A stretch of 64,000 nucleotides of DNA from OLB9 sp041392785 (GTDB taxonomy: Bacteria > Bacteroidota > Bacteroidia > Chitinophagales > Saprospiraceae), in contig JAWKLK010000007.1 in assembly GCA_041392785.1 (NCBI GenBank), positions 1 through 64,000 of the forward strand. Direction: 5' to 3'. Numbering within the stretch: the stretch's first letter is position 1; every line of letters begins with the position of its first letter. The notes under the pieces were generated by a model. The model was not told where the DNA came from. It saw nothing but the letters and a program-made list of their open reading frames with translations, and did not search any database. Positions 37,159-45,221 of the stretch are shown here, piece by piece. The position numbers were made by a program, and so were the translations under genes.

Positions 37159-38367
37159 ATGAAAAACAGCAAGTTTAATTTATTATTAATCCTTTTTGGG
37201 GCAACCATCAGTTTTTCATGGTGTGATGTAGATGTTTGGGGATTTTATGGACATAGACTAATAAACAAAATGGCCATTTTTACACTTCCCCCAGAAATGA
37301 TAAGCTTCTATAAATCGAATATGGATTATATGGTCACTCATGCTGTAGATCCTGATATGCGAAGATATGCTACTAAACACGAAGGGGTAAGACATTATAT
37401 CGATATTGATAAATGGGATGTGATTCCATTTGAAAACGTGCCAAGAGATTTTGAAGAAGCAATCATCAAACATTGTAAAATAAAACTTGCCAACACTACC
37501 GATACCATTTATTTGGATAAAACCCAAACCGCAGATTCTATTGTATTTACAACAGAAGCTTTTGGCAAAGTAAGACTGGCTATGAGTTATCCTATTTTTG
37601 TAAAATATTGGAAGAAGATTATAAAACCCATGTATTATGAAGAAGAATGGCGTCTTTCAGGGTACGATCTGGATGAGCTTTTTGGTACACGATATTTTAG
37701 TGCTAATAAGGTAGATGTTTTAATAGAAGACCATTTTTCCGAACACGGGATAGTGCCATACCATTTAGAAACAATGTTGAGCAAACTCACTTATGCTTTT
37801 GAAAAAAAAGATATGGATATGGTACTCAGGTTATCAGCAGAATTTGGCCATTACATTAGCGATGCACATGTACCATTACATACTACAATGAATTATAACG
37901 GTCAATTGTCAAATCAAGTAGGTATCCATGCCTTTTGGGAGTCTAGGATTCCCGAACTATTTGCAGAAAGAGAATATGATTTTTTTGTTGGTAAAGCAGA
38001 ATATATAGAAAACACTAAAGAGTTTGTATGGGATATCATCATAGGAGCTCACTCCAAACTTGATTCTGTACTTGCTATAGAGAAGAGGTTGAGTCTTACC
38101 TACGATGGAGATAAACAGTTCTGTTATGATGAAAGATTATCGCAGACAGTGAGAATCCAATGCGAAGAGTATGCCAAAGCCTATACGAATGCTATGGGTA
38201 CAATGGTGGAGGACCAAATGCGCAAAGCAATTCATGCGACTGGCTCTTTAATATATACGGCTTGGGTCAATGCTGGGCAACCTGATATTTCTGGTACAAA
38301 ACAACTCGCTATTATACCTGAAAAAATTGAAGCATCTCCAGAAGTTAAAACGAGACAACACGAATAA
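37159..38367 (+). CDS. Zinc-dependent phospholipase C / S1-P1 nuclease-like protein
   Basis: 402 residues from ATG 37159, 10 nt after the DUF4340 stop; the upstream codons to 37105 lie inside that gene. A signal peptide-like start (KFNLLLILFGATISFSW) is followed by WGFYGHRLINKMAIF, where an N-terminal Trp and a His act as zinc ligands in this superfamily. Other metal-site candidates are HYIDID near residue 85, HYISDAHVPLHTTMNYNG near 240 and GIHAFWESRIPE near 265. Members are secreted trinuclear-zinc phosphoesterases acting on phospholipids or nucleic acids. Substrate cannot be told from sequence. The lack of a T9SS domain suggests periplasmic location. Confidence 0.85.
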   Translation: MKNSKFNLLLILFGATISFSWCDVDVWGFYGHRLINKMAIFTLPPEMISFYKSNMDYMVTHAVDPDMRRYATKHEGVRHYIDIDKWDVIPFENVPRDFEEAIIKHCKIKLANTTDTIYLDKTQTADSIVFTTEAFGKVRLAMSYPIFVKYWKKIIKPMYYEEEWRLSGYDLDELFGTRYFSANKVDVLIEDHFSEHGIVPYHLETMLSKLTYAFEKKDMDMVLRLSAEFGHYISDAHVPLHTTMNYNGQLSNQVGIHAFWESRIPELFAEREYDFFVGKAEYIENTKEFVWDIIIGAHSKLDSVLAIEKRLSLTYDGDKQFCYDERLSQTVRIQCEEYAKAYTNAMGTMVEDQMRKAIHATGSLIYTAWVNAGQPDISGTKQLAIIPEKIEASPEVKTRQHE

Positions 38368-38393
38368 AAATAGGGGTTTCGATCCTTCTTTGC

Positions 38394-39113
38394 TTATGCC
38401 AACTGGCGCTGGAAACTGGACTTTCTAAAAAGCATATAGAAAATTGAAAAAATTAGCAATACCACAAATTCTAACTGTAAGATATAATTTGGCCAGGGCG
38501 CTAAGAGATCATAAAAAGTGGGTCCAGGAGGTTTACCATTTAAGTACATATAATTGGAGCCAAGTGTCACATTGATAGGGTAGAGCACCAGAGAAAGCAG
38601 ATTGATACATATCCAAGAATTGAGTACATCTTTCCAATGTAATGTATATCCGTAAACCCATATGCCCCAAAGTGCGCCTAAAATGATGGAAGCATGCACC
38701 AACCAATATCGGATTGCTTCATAATTTGGCATGGTTTCAGTCAGAGTAGGTGTGAAAATCGACTGTGCACATCCAGCCATGATCCAAAAAAAGACAACTC
38801 CCCATGCTTTACGCCATTCAAACCAAAGCATAAACGGTACAAATAATGTCATCAAATTGCACAGATGTAAGGGAAGATCGGTCGTGGTGTCAAAAGTCCC
38901 AATTTTCAAACGATAAAATACTTTGAAGATTTGTGTGAATGCACCCAAAAGGCAGATGAGAGTCACAAATACTTTACCTTGTTGCTTTGTCCACCTACTC
39001 CTGCCAAAATAAAGAAAACCACCTATTAAAACCCAACATCCAATAAACGCCACCAAATGTTCTGCTCCAAAATTTTTAAAATTGTGATTATCCAAGAATA
39101 TACCATCCCACAT
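38394..39113 (-). CDS. YwaF/TIGR02206 family integral membrane protein
   Basis: 239 residues with six or seven membrane helices: EHLVAFIGCWVLIGGFLYF, VFVTLICLLGAFTQIF, LCNLMTLFVPFMLWF, WGVVFFWIMAGCAQSIF, LVHASIILGALWGIWVYGYT, SWICINLLSLVLYPI and LQLEFVVLLIFSIFYMLF. The conserved acidic/His positions LPLHLCN and YWLVHASII fit the TIGR02206 (YwaF) family of unknown function. It follows hscA by 3 nt on the same strand and is likely co-transcribed with it. Confidence 0.85.
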   Translation of the reverse strand: MWDGIFLDNHNFKNFGAEHLVAFIGCWVLIGGFLYFGRSRWTKQQGKVFVTLICLLGAFTQIFKVFYRLKIGTFDTTTDLPLHLCNLMTLFVPFMLWFEWRKAWGVVFFWIMAGCAQSIFTPTLTETMPNYEAIRYWLVHASIILGALWGIWVYGYTLHWKDVLNSWICINLLSLVLYPINVTLGSNYMYLNGKPPGPTFYDLLAPWPNYILQLEFVVLLIFSIFYMLFRKSSFQRQLA

Positions 39114-39116
39114 ACG

Positions 39117-40958
39117 CTATATTTTTGTATCTTTAAGAGCTTTTTGAATATTGATATCCAAGGCTTTATGCGCCAAAGGTGTCGAAAAAGTATTGAGAGC
39201 CAGCATTTTTTCTTCGATTTCATCTCGGCTGCCAGAACCAATTACTTCTTGCAATGCTAGTTTTAGACTTGACAGTGTTTTTACTTCTTCCGTGTTCATC
39301 CATGATTTATTTTGTAGTATGAATTTGTCTGTGGATAAGAGCAAAACCTTTGCCTCATTTTGGGATTCTATGCGTTGCCGCTGCGCCATATCATCTTTGG
39401 CGTATGTTATAGAATTTAAAAGCATGCGAGCCATGTCTTCTTCTGAGATACCATATGTGGATTTGATTTCTACCTGTGTCTCCATTCCAGACCTTAATTC
39501 TTTAGCTTTTACCACTAAAATTCCATCTGGATCGAGTGCAAAAACCACTTCAATCTTCGGGATGCCGGCTGCCATTGGTGGGATGTCCCTTAATATAAAT
39601 TCTCCCAATTTTCTATTGTCCTGTACCAAATCCCTTTCTCCCTGAAAAACTGCAACTTTCAGATTTTTTTGACCATCAATTGATGTAGTATATTGTCTTC
39701 CTGCGCGAATAGGTACTTTGGAATTTCTAGGAATAATGGTGTCCATCAACCCACCTACGGTTTCTATTCCTAATGAGAGTGGCGTCACGTCTAATAGCAG
39801 AATATCTTTTCTATTCCCTGCTAATACATCGGCCTGAATAGCTGCACCAAGTGCTACTACTTCATCGGGGTTGATAGTATCATCAGGAGTTGACCCAAAA
39901 AATTCGCCTACTTTTTGTTTGATAAGCGGAATTCTGGTTGACCCGCCCACCAATACGACACGATCTATACCCGTTTTATTTAATCCTGAATCATTAAGAG
40001 ATTGTTTGCAGTGATCTAATGTGATCTGTATGATGGGGAGAATAATATTATTGTACTCTTCTATAGACAAATCCAAACTTTTCCCTCCATATGCCAATGT
40101 GCATTGATCGGACTTGCTAAGTTGTTTTTTTGCCTTTTCTGCAATGGGTCTTAGCTGCACTCTATTTGTCAAATTGTCCTGTGCCAGTCCTTTTGCAATG
40201 CAATAATCCACAATGGCTGCATCGATATCATCACCGCCTAATTGGGTATTTCCGTTGGTGGCTAATACTTCAAAAATTCCATCTTCTACATGAAGTATAC
40301 TAATGTCAAACGTCCCACCACCTAGATCATACACTGCTATATTATAGGTTTCATTTCTATCTAGACCTATTCCATAAGCGAGACTTGCTGCGGTGGGTTC
40401 GTTTATAATTCGTAGTACATCGATTCCAGCAAGTTTTCCTGCATCCCGAGTTGCTTGTCGCTGGGTATCGTTATAGTAGGCCGGCACCGTAATGACTGCT
40501 TTAGAAATTGTGGTGCGTAGGTGATGCTCTGCATTGACTTTTAATGCTTTTAGGATTTCAGCTGATAATTCTATTGGGTTGTAAAAGGCATTTCGAACTT
40601 TGATTTTAACCAAAGCGTCTTCATCGGTTTCAATTATGGTATAGCCAAGGTGTCTATTGTCAGGAATATCTTTATAGGATTTCCCCATCAATCTTTTGAT
40701 GGAGTAAAGTGTGTTTTCAGGATCATCTGCGATATGTGGTCGAGCAGCTTCACCCACGATGATATTACCATCATTACTAAAATAAAGAATAGATGGGGTC
40801 AATGAACTTTCGTTAAACTCGGTTTTTACGATGTGGGGCATACCTTTCTCTACGTAGGCGACCAAGCTATTGGTGGTACCCAAATCGATACCCACAATCA
40901 TGTCTTTTTTGGGTGTTGCTTGTACGGTGCCTGATTTTAGGTCTATTGGAATTTTCAA
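39117..40958 (-). CDS. hscA: Hsp70 family chaperone HscA
   Basis: 613 residues, close to E. coli HscA (616). A ~20-residue leader precedes the ATPase motif GIDLGTTNSLVAY (residues ~23-35), an offset typical of HscA rather than DnaK. Other Hsp70 motifs: AVITVPAYYNDTQRQATRDA, RIINEPTAASLAYG, YDLGGGTFDISIL and VGGSTRIPLI. The substrate domain carries FQGERDLVQDNRKLGEF, also HscA-like. HscA assists release of iron-sulfur clusters from IscU, working with HscB. No isc or hsc partner gene is in this window, so it is an orphan copy, and a DnaK paralogue role cannot be excluded. Confidence 0.9.
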   Translation of the reverse strand: MKIPIDLKSGTVQATPKKDMIVGIDLGTTNSLVAYVEKGMPHIVKTEFNESSLTPSILYFSNDGNIIVGEAARPHIADDPENTLYSIKRLMGKSYKDIPDNRHLGYTIIETDEDALVKIKVRNAFYNPIELSAEILKALKVNAEHHLRTTISKAVITVPAYYNDTQRQATRDAGKLAGIDVLRIINEPTAASLAYGIGLDRNETYNIAVYDLGGGTFDISILHVEDGIFEVLATNGNTQLGGDDIDAAIVDYCIAKGLAQDNLTNRVQLRPIAEKAKKQLSKSDQCTLAYGGKSLDLSIEEYNNIILPIIQITLDHCKQSLNDSGLNKTGIDRVVLVGGSTRIPLIKQKVGEFFGSTPDDTINPDEVVALGAAIQADVLAGNRKDILLLDVTPLSLGIETVGGLMDTIIPRNSKVPIRAGRQYTTSIDGQKNLKVAVFQGERDLVQDNRKLGEFILRDIPPMAAGIPKIEVVFALDPDGILVVKAKELRSGMETQVEIKSTYGISEEDMARMLLNSITYAKDDMAQRQRIESQNEAKVLLLSTDKFILQNKSWMNTEEVKTLSSLKLALQEVIGSGSRDEIEEKMLALNTFSTPLAHKALDINIQKALKDTKI

Positions 40959-41143
40959 AATGCAGATATTAGATTATCAAATCAAAAAGATGATTTACGA
41001 CAGAAAATACTATCATCTTTCATCTGATGCGAAATTAAATAAAATTTTAATTTTAGGTCAAAAAAGATAGAATTTCTATGCCTTTTTAACATGCATCCCC
41101 CTAAGTGATTGTGAATGATTACACGATTTGGAATACTGTGATC
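40959..41143. other. Intergenic region upstream of hscA
   Basis: 185 nt of AT-rich sequence between the acyl-CoA carboxylase stop and the hscA start, both on the minus strand. I see no TAnnTTTG element in the minus-strand direction and no strong hairpin. Confidence 0.4.
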
Positions 41144-41608
41144 CTACAGAGGTATATTGCCATGTTTGCGTTGTGTCCTAGTTACTTTTTTATTCTCGAG
41201 CATATCAAAGGCTTTAATCAATTTTCGACGTGTTTCCCTTGGTTCTATCACTTCATCTATAAATCCTCGTGACGCTGCGCGATATGGATTAGCGAATTTA
41301 TCTTGATATTCCTTTTCTTTTTCTAGAAGAGTTTTCGCCGGATCTGCTGATTTTTGGATGTCGCTTTTGAAGATGATTTCACTGGCACCTTTGGCACCCA
41401 TCACAGCAATTTCAGCGGTAGGCCACGCAAAATTCATATCTGCACCAATGTGTTTGGAATTCATTACATCATAAGCTCCACCATAAGCCTTCCTAGTGAT
41501 CAGCGTAACGTGGTACGGTGGCATCGCTAAAAGCATACAGTAATTTCGCCCCATTAGTGATGATACCATTCCACTCTTGATGTGTCCCCGGAAGGAAACC
41601 CGGAACAT
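41144..41608 (-). pseudogene. C-terminal part of frameshifted acyl-CoA carboxylase beta subunit
   Basis: The frame open from 41608 has about 33 meaningless leading residues, because the gene is read there in the other frame. From 41509 it matches the carboxylase: VTLITRKAYGGAYDVMNSKHI, then FAWPTAEIAVMGAKGASEIIF and YRAASRGFIDEVIEPRETRRKL. It is the carboxyltransferase C-terminal half (biotin/acyl-CoA site and C-terminal helices) of the gene that starts at 42683. The break falls at 41505-41514 where ...DATVPR should run on into VTLITRK. Either one base is extra or two are missing. Confidence 0.88.
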
Positions 41609-42683
41609 CCACCAATACTAGTAATGGGATATTAAAACAGTCGCAAAATCGTACAAATCTAGCTGCTTTTTTAGAACTGTCCACATCCAATACACCTGCT
41701 AAGGCATACGGCTGGTTGGCTACGATACCTACTGATCTACCGGCCAGTCTAGAAAATCCTATGACAATATTCTCAGCATACGTAGATTGTATTTCCAAAA
41801 AGCTGCCCTCGTCCACGATACCTTTGATGACATCTTTCATATCATAAGGATGCATGGGGTTTTCAGGAATGATATCCGTCAATTGGTCTCTGTATTCCTT
41901 ACCTAAGTCAAAGGGAAAGCGCTCGGGTTTTTCATTACAATTTTGAGGAATAAAAGACATCAATGTTTTGATCTGTTGGATACACTCATAGTCGTTTGCA
42001 GCAACAAGATGTGTGACACCACTTTTTGTGGCATGTGCAGACGCACCACCTAGGTCTTCTGATGATACTTCTTCATTGGTGACCGTTTTGACCACATTTG
42101 GACCCGTGACAAACATATAACTAGTATCAGCCACCATCAATATAAAGTCTGTGATAGCGGGTGAATATACTGCGCCTCCTGCACATGGCCCCATAATAGC
42201 CGAGATCTGTGGTATCAATCCCGAAGAAATGGTGTTTCTATAAAAAATGTCAGCATATCCTCCTAAACTGTTTACACCCTCTTGAATCCTTGCACCCCCC
42301 GAATCATTCAATCCGATGATCGGCGCACCATTCTGAACGGCCAAGTCCATGATTCTACATATCTTTTCAGCATGTGTCTCAGAAAGTGCGCCGCCAAAAA
42401 CCGTAAAATCTTGTGCAAATACATAGGTCAATCTACCAGACATGGTACCATATCCTGTGATTACGCCATCACCAAGAAATTGCTGTTTTTCTAAACCAAA
42501 GTCATGAGAGCGGTGCTCCTTTAACATACCTATCTCCTCAAACGTACCAGGGTCAAGCAGTAGCTCAACTCTTTCTCTAGCAGTAAGTTTGCCCTTGGCA
42601 TGTTGTTTTTGTATTCTGTCTGCACCACCACCCAGCAAAGCCTGCTGTTTTAAGTTGTGTAATGTCGTTATTTTGGTATCCAT
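41493..42683 (-). pseudogene. N-terminal part of frameshifted acyl-CoA carboxylase beta subunit
   Basis: 396 residues starting MDTKITTLHNLKQQALLGGG. The carboxyltransferase features are intact up to the break: KGKLTARERVELLLDPGTFEEIG near residue 30, VFAQDFTVFGGALSETHAEKI near 90, GLNDSGGARIQEGVNSLGGYADIF near 125, and IPLLVLVDVPGFLPGTHQE near 360. It then runs out of frame after TVPRY and stops at 41493. With the 41144-41509 segment it would make a protein of about 515 residues, the normal length for propionyl-CoA/methylcrotonyl-type carboxylase beta subunits that use biotin-bound carbon dioxide. The remainder is fully conserved, so a sequencing or assembly error is as likely as real loss of function. 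Confidence 0.9.
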
Positions 42684-42714
42684 GTATTTGTTAAAAGGAT
42701 TCTTGGAATTATGC

Positions 42715-43152
42715 TTATCGCAATCTGTCCATTGACTGAACTAATTTTTCGTCTTTATTGATATTTCTTACTGCAAGAATACCAAAGATCAAAGCCAAAA
42801 TAGGTAGGTAAATACCAAATCCATCTTTGATTAAACTCGCCTTTGTTGTGACGGTACCTTCGTTGTATATAAGCAAGATTGCTACCAAAGGTAAAAGTAT
42901 ACCAGAAATGATGGTAAAGTATCCCAATCTTGCCTGAACACTTCTGTTTCCGTATAAAAATATGCCCACCAAACTGACCAAAATACCGATAGCTGTGAGC
43001 CCTATTAAGACTGGACTATCCATAATATTATAGACTTGATCTTGCAATAAATTGGGGATGGGTTCGGAACTAGTGGCAAATGGGACTAAAAATAGCACAC
43101 CAAACGTGATAGCTGCCAAGACAAAATAAATGGTTTGAATTCTTTGGATCAT
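42715..43152 (-). CDS. DUF4293 family membrane protein
   Basis: 145 residues from ATG 43152 (MIQRIQTIYFVLAAITFGVLF), the usual DUF4293 N-terminus; the longer frame to 43200 adds a charged, unlikely leader. Four membrane helices are visible: ~5-25, ~50-70 (VLIGLTAIGILVSLVGIFLY), ~78-98 (LGYFTIISGILLPLVAILLI) and ~113-130 (IYLPILALIFGILAVRNI). The NKDEKLVxSMDRLR tail is conserved in the family. Function is unknown. It lies 31 nt upstream of the carboxylase gene on the same strand. Confidence 0.85.
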   Translation of the reverse strand: MIQRIQTIYFVLAAITFGVLFLVPFATSSEPIPNLLQDQVYNIMDSPVLIGLTAIGILVSLVGIFLYGNRSVQARLGYFTIISGILLPLVAILLIYNEGTVTTKASLIKDGFGIYLPILALIFGILAVRNINKDEKLVQSMDRLR

Positions 43153-43253
43153 AACTATTGATTTAAGAAAAGCATTAGATTTGTGGTCTCTGAAATACAC
43201 ATCATAAAATGCAAAACGTATTTATAGATCATTTTTAAAAAGCACACAAGATA

Positions 43254-44372
43254 ATGCATTATAGCTTTTGGGAAAAGAAAAATATAGAAGATTTAACAGA
43301 AATCACCATTATTGGAGCTGGAATTGTAGGTTTAAGTACAGCCATTTCCATTAAAGAAGCAAATCCAAAAATAGGTGTAAAAATTTTAGAACGTGGTTCT
43401 CATCCTAATGGCGCAAGTACTAAAAATGCTGGTTTTGCTTGCTTTGGCTCGATATCCGAAATCCTGGATGATGTAGACCAATTCGGTGATGATGAGGCAT
43501 TACAAACCATCCAGATGCGTTGGCAAGGTTTGCAATTATTGCGATCAAGAATCCCACAATCCATGATGGAATATGATGCTTGTGGCGGTATAGAAGCTTT
43601 TAGGAAAGCCGATGACAGGCTCTATGTCACATGTTTGGACAGGTATATGGAAGCCAATACGTTGTTAGCACAAGTCACGGGCCAAAGAGAAACTTGGCAA
43701 TGGCAATCCCATCATTTAAACACCGCTTTTTATGATAAAGTACTATTCAATTCCTACGAAGGAAAGTTAAATCCTCAATCTATGATGTCGTGGCTGTATC
43801 GCAAGGCTATTACCTTGCAAGTTGCAGTGTATTATGGTGTAGAAGTGGTTGAAATCAGCGATGGTGATAAGATCTTGGGATGTTGTGACGATCTCCATAT
43901 CAAATATGATAGATTAGTGGTGTGTACCAATGGGTTTGCAAAGGAGCTAATACCTGATCTAGATGTGTACCCGGGGCGCAACCAAGTACTAATTACTAAG
44001 CCCTTACCAAATGTCCATTTTTCACATGTGTACCATGTTGATAAAGGATACCTCTATTTCCGTACTTACCAAAATAGATTGCTTTTGGGCGGTGGTAGGA
44101 ATTTGAACCTGGATGGAGAAACGACGTCTACATTTGGCATGACACAAGAGATACAAGATTATCTCACTGCCTTTCTTGAGACGCTTTTACCAGGAGGTGC
44201 TGCGCATATTGACATGTGGTGGAGTGGGATTTTAGGTATGGGAACTTCAAAAAAGCCAATTGTCAGTTGGGTTAAAAAAGATGTGTTGTGTGGCGTTAGA
44301 CTTGGCGGTATGGGTGTAGCGATCGGCAGTCAATTAGGACATGAATTGGCAATGAAAATATTAGAGAAGTAA
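43254..44372 (+). CDS. FAD-dependent oxidoreductase (DAO/amine oxidase-like)
   Basis: 372 residues. The dinucleotide-binding motif EITIIGAGIVGLSTAISI is near residue 20, followed by the second-strand acidic IKLLERG-type VKILERGSHPNGASTKNAGFACFG. The C-terminal half has the DAO pattern GRNQVLITKPLP, YLYFRTYQNRLLLGGGRN and the FAD-closing VRLGGMGVAIGSQLGHELA. Such enzymes oxidise amines or amino acids, as in the gamma-glutamylputrescine or glycine/sarcosine oxidases. Substrate is not evident. It is divergent from DUF4293 and monocistronic. Confidence 0.86.
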   Translation: MHYSFWEKKNIEDLTEITIIGAGIVGLSTAISIKEANPKIGVKILERGSHPNGASTKNAGFACFGSISEILDDVDQFGDDEALQTIQMRWQGLQLLRSRIPQSMMEYDACGGIEAFRKADDRLYVTCLDRYMEANTLLAQVTGQRETWQWQSHHLNTAFYDKVLFNSYEGKLNPQSMMSWLYRKAITLQVAVYYGVEVVEISDGDKILGCCDDLHIKYDRLVVCTNGFAKELIPDLDVYPGRNQVLITKPLPNVHFSHVYHVDKGYLYFRTYQNRLLLGGGRNLNLDGETTSTFGMTQEIQDYLTAFLETLLPGGAAHIDMWWSGILGMGTSKKPIVSWVKKDVLCGVRLGGMGVAIGSQLGHELAMKILEK

Positions 44373-44381
44373 GGTAGTATT

Positions 44382-44545
44382 TAGAGTATGTTTAATCTTC
44401 TATCATTTGGCTCCAAGCGGCAAATTTAATTTTAGCCATCGTTATATTTTTCGCCGTAGCTTCCAGCTACGACTGCAAAATATGCCTTGTCCAAAATAAA
44501 ATTTTCTCACTTTCATTCAAAAATAAAAATTTAAACATGCTCTTA
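44382..44545. mobile_element. Palindromic MITE-like element
   Basis: The ends form a 13-bp inverted repeat with one mismatch, AGAGTATGTTTAA (from 44383) against TTAAACATGCTCT (to 44543). A TTA stands at both outer edges. The interior is a long imperfect palindrome centred on CGTAGCT-tcc-AGCTACG (near 44455-44475), with matching ATTTT and AAAAT tracts on either side. There is no open frame. The size (~160 bp), inverted ends and fold are those of a miniature inverted-repeat element that could be moved by a transposase in trans. Its right edge coincides with the stop codon of the lipoprotein gene at 44543. A rho-independent terminator cannot be excluded. Confidence 0.5.
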
Positions 44546-44746
44546 CTTCATTTTCTTTCTTTGTTTTTTTGAAAAAAGCGTTGATTTTCCACCTTTGGAT
44601 TCCATATCGGGAGCATATTTTTTTTCAAGACCACAGCCATCTTTTGTTTTGCAACTTGACAATGTAGATACACCAACCAAAGCAAATACTATAAAGGTGA
44701 TAATGGAAAGGTGTTTTAAAAAGTATGAAAATTTGAATGGATGCAT
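44543..44746 (-). CDS. Small putative lipoprotein
   Basis: 67 residues. A hydrophobic stretch (LSIITFIVFALVGVSTLSSC) ends in a lipobox, followed by KTKDGCGLEKKYAPDMESKGG and a very basic tail (STLFSKKQRKKMK). The pattern of Cys-x-Leu and a basic C-terminus suggests a small membrane-anchored envelope protein. I do not recognise a family. Its stop codon lies at the edge of the palindromic element, so insertion of that element may have set the C-terminus. Confidence 0.6.
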   Translation of the reverse strand: MHPFKFSYFLKHLSIITFIVFALVGVSTLSSCKTKDGCGLEKKYAPDMESKGGKSTLFSKKQRKKMK

Positions 44747-44880
44747 ATCTATTACGGTGATTATTGACTTAAGAACGACAGAAATCGTCTATTGTTGTCA
44801 GATGGGATGTTTTTTCGTTGATAATCTCTTACCTTTGTTTCTGAGATAAAAGTATCTTTGGAAAAGGTATCGAAAGAGTA

Positions 44881-45130
44881 GAAGCCTTCCAGTCTGACTT
44901 TGCTTTCTATCGGGGTGAACGAGCCTGTGCGAGCCATACGAAATGGCTCGTGGGTGAAGTGAAAACGGAAGCTTTCGCCCCGCAAGTGGAGCGAGGAGCG
45001 ATTAGCGTAGTCTGGAATCTTTGACCGACAGCCAAAGAGCTCCAGTGGCAATGATCCTATATTAGGTCGATGGTATCAGCTCGACCCCTTGCTAGGCGTA
45101 GTATTCACTACATCCGAGAGTTCCCTTGTC
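44881..45130. other. Hairpin-rich, GC-elevated non-coding island (candidate structured RNA or decayed element)
   Basis: About 250 nt clearly richer in G+C than the AT-rich surroundings. Four good hairpins occur in a row. H1 CGAGCCAT/ATGGCTCG (44930-44950). H2 CTGGA-at-CTTTG/CAAAG-agc-TCCAG (45012-45045). H3 GGTCGA/TCGACC (45065-45086). H4 GTAGT/ACTAC (45098-45111). A TAnnTTTG element lies on the plus strand just upstream (TATCTTTG, 44853-44860) and another (TACCTTTG) at 44830-44837. It does not match the conserved cores of tmRNA, RNase P RNA, SRP RNA or 6S RNA as I know them. A minus-strand 96-codon frame (44761-45051) crosses part of it but looks non-natural. A group II intron or IS remnant is an alternative. 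Confidence 0.4.
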
Positions 45131-45221
45131 CGTGTCATGAATCTTGGTAAATTAATATGCATACCCTATCTTTGCAAGCAATGCGTACACGATGTACTTT
45201 AAAATTATTTTTAATTTACAA
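45131..45221. other. Spacer between the hairpin island and the GNAT gene
   Basis: AT-rich sequence with a TATCTTTG at about 45168-45175 on the plus strand but no convincing open frame beneath it. It may be an orphan promoter or chance. Confidence 0.3.

Noticed and set aside
44761..45051. 96-codon minus-strand open frame across the hairpin island
   Set aside because: It overlaps strong hairpins, has an odd amino acid make-up and no signal, family or start support; the reading looks like chance openness of GC-richer sequence. It is still possible as a decayed transposase-like frame.
44828..45175. tmRNA, RNase P RNA or rRNA piece in the GC-richer zone
   Set aside because: The conserved core motifs of those RNAs that I can recall are not visible on either strand.
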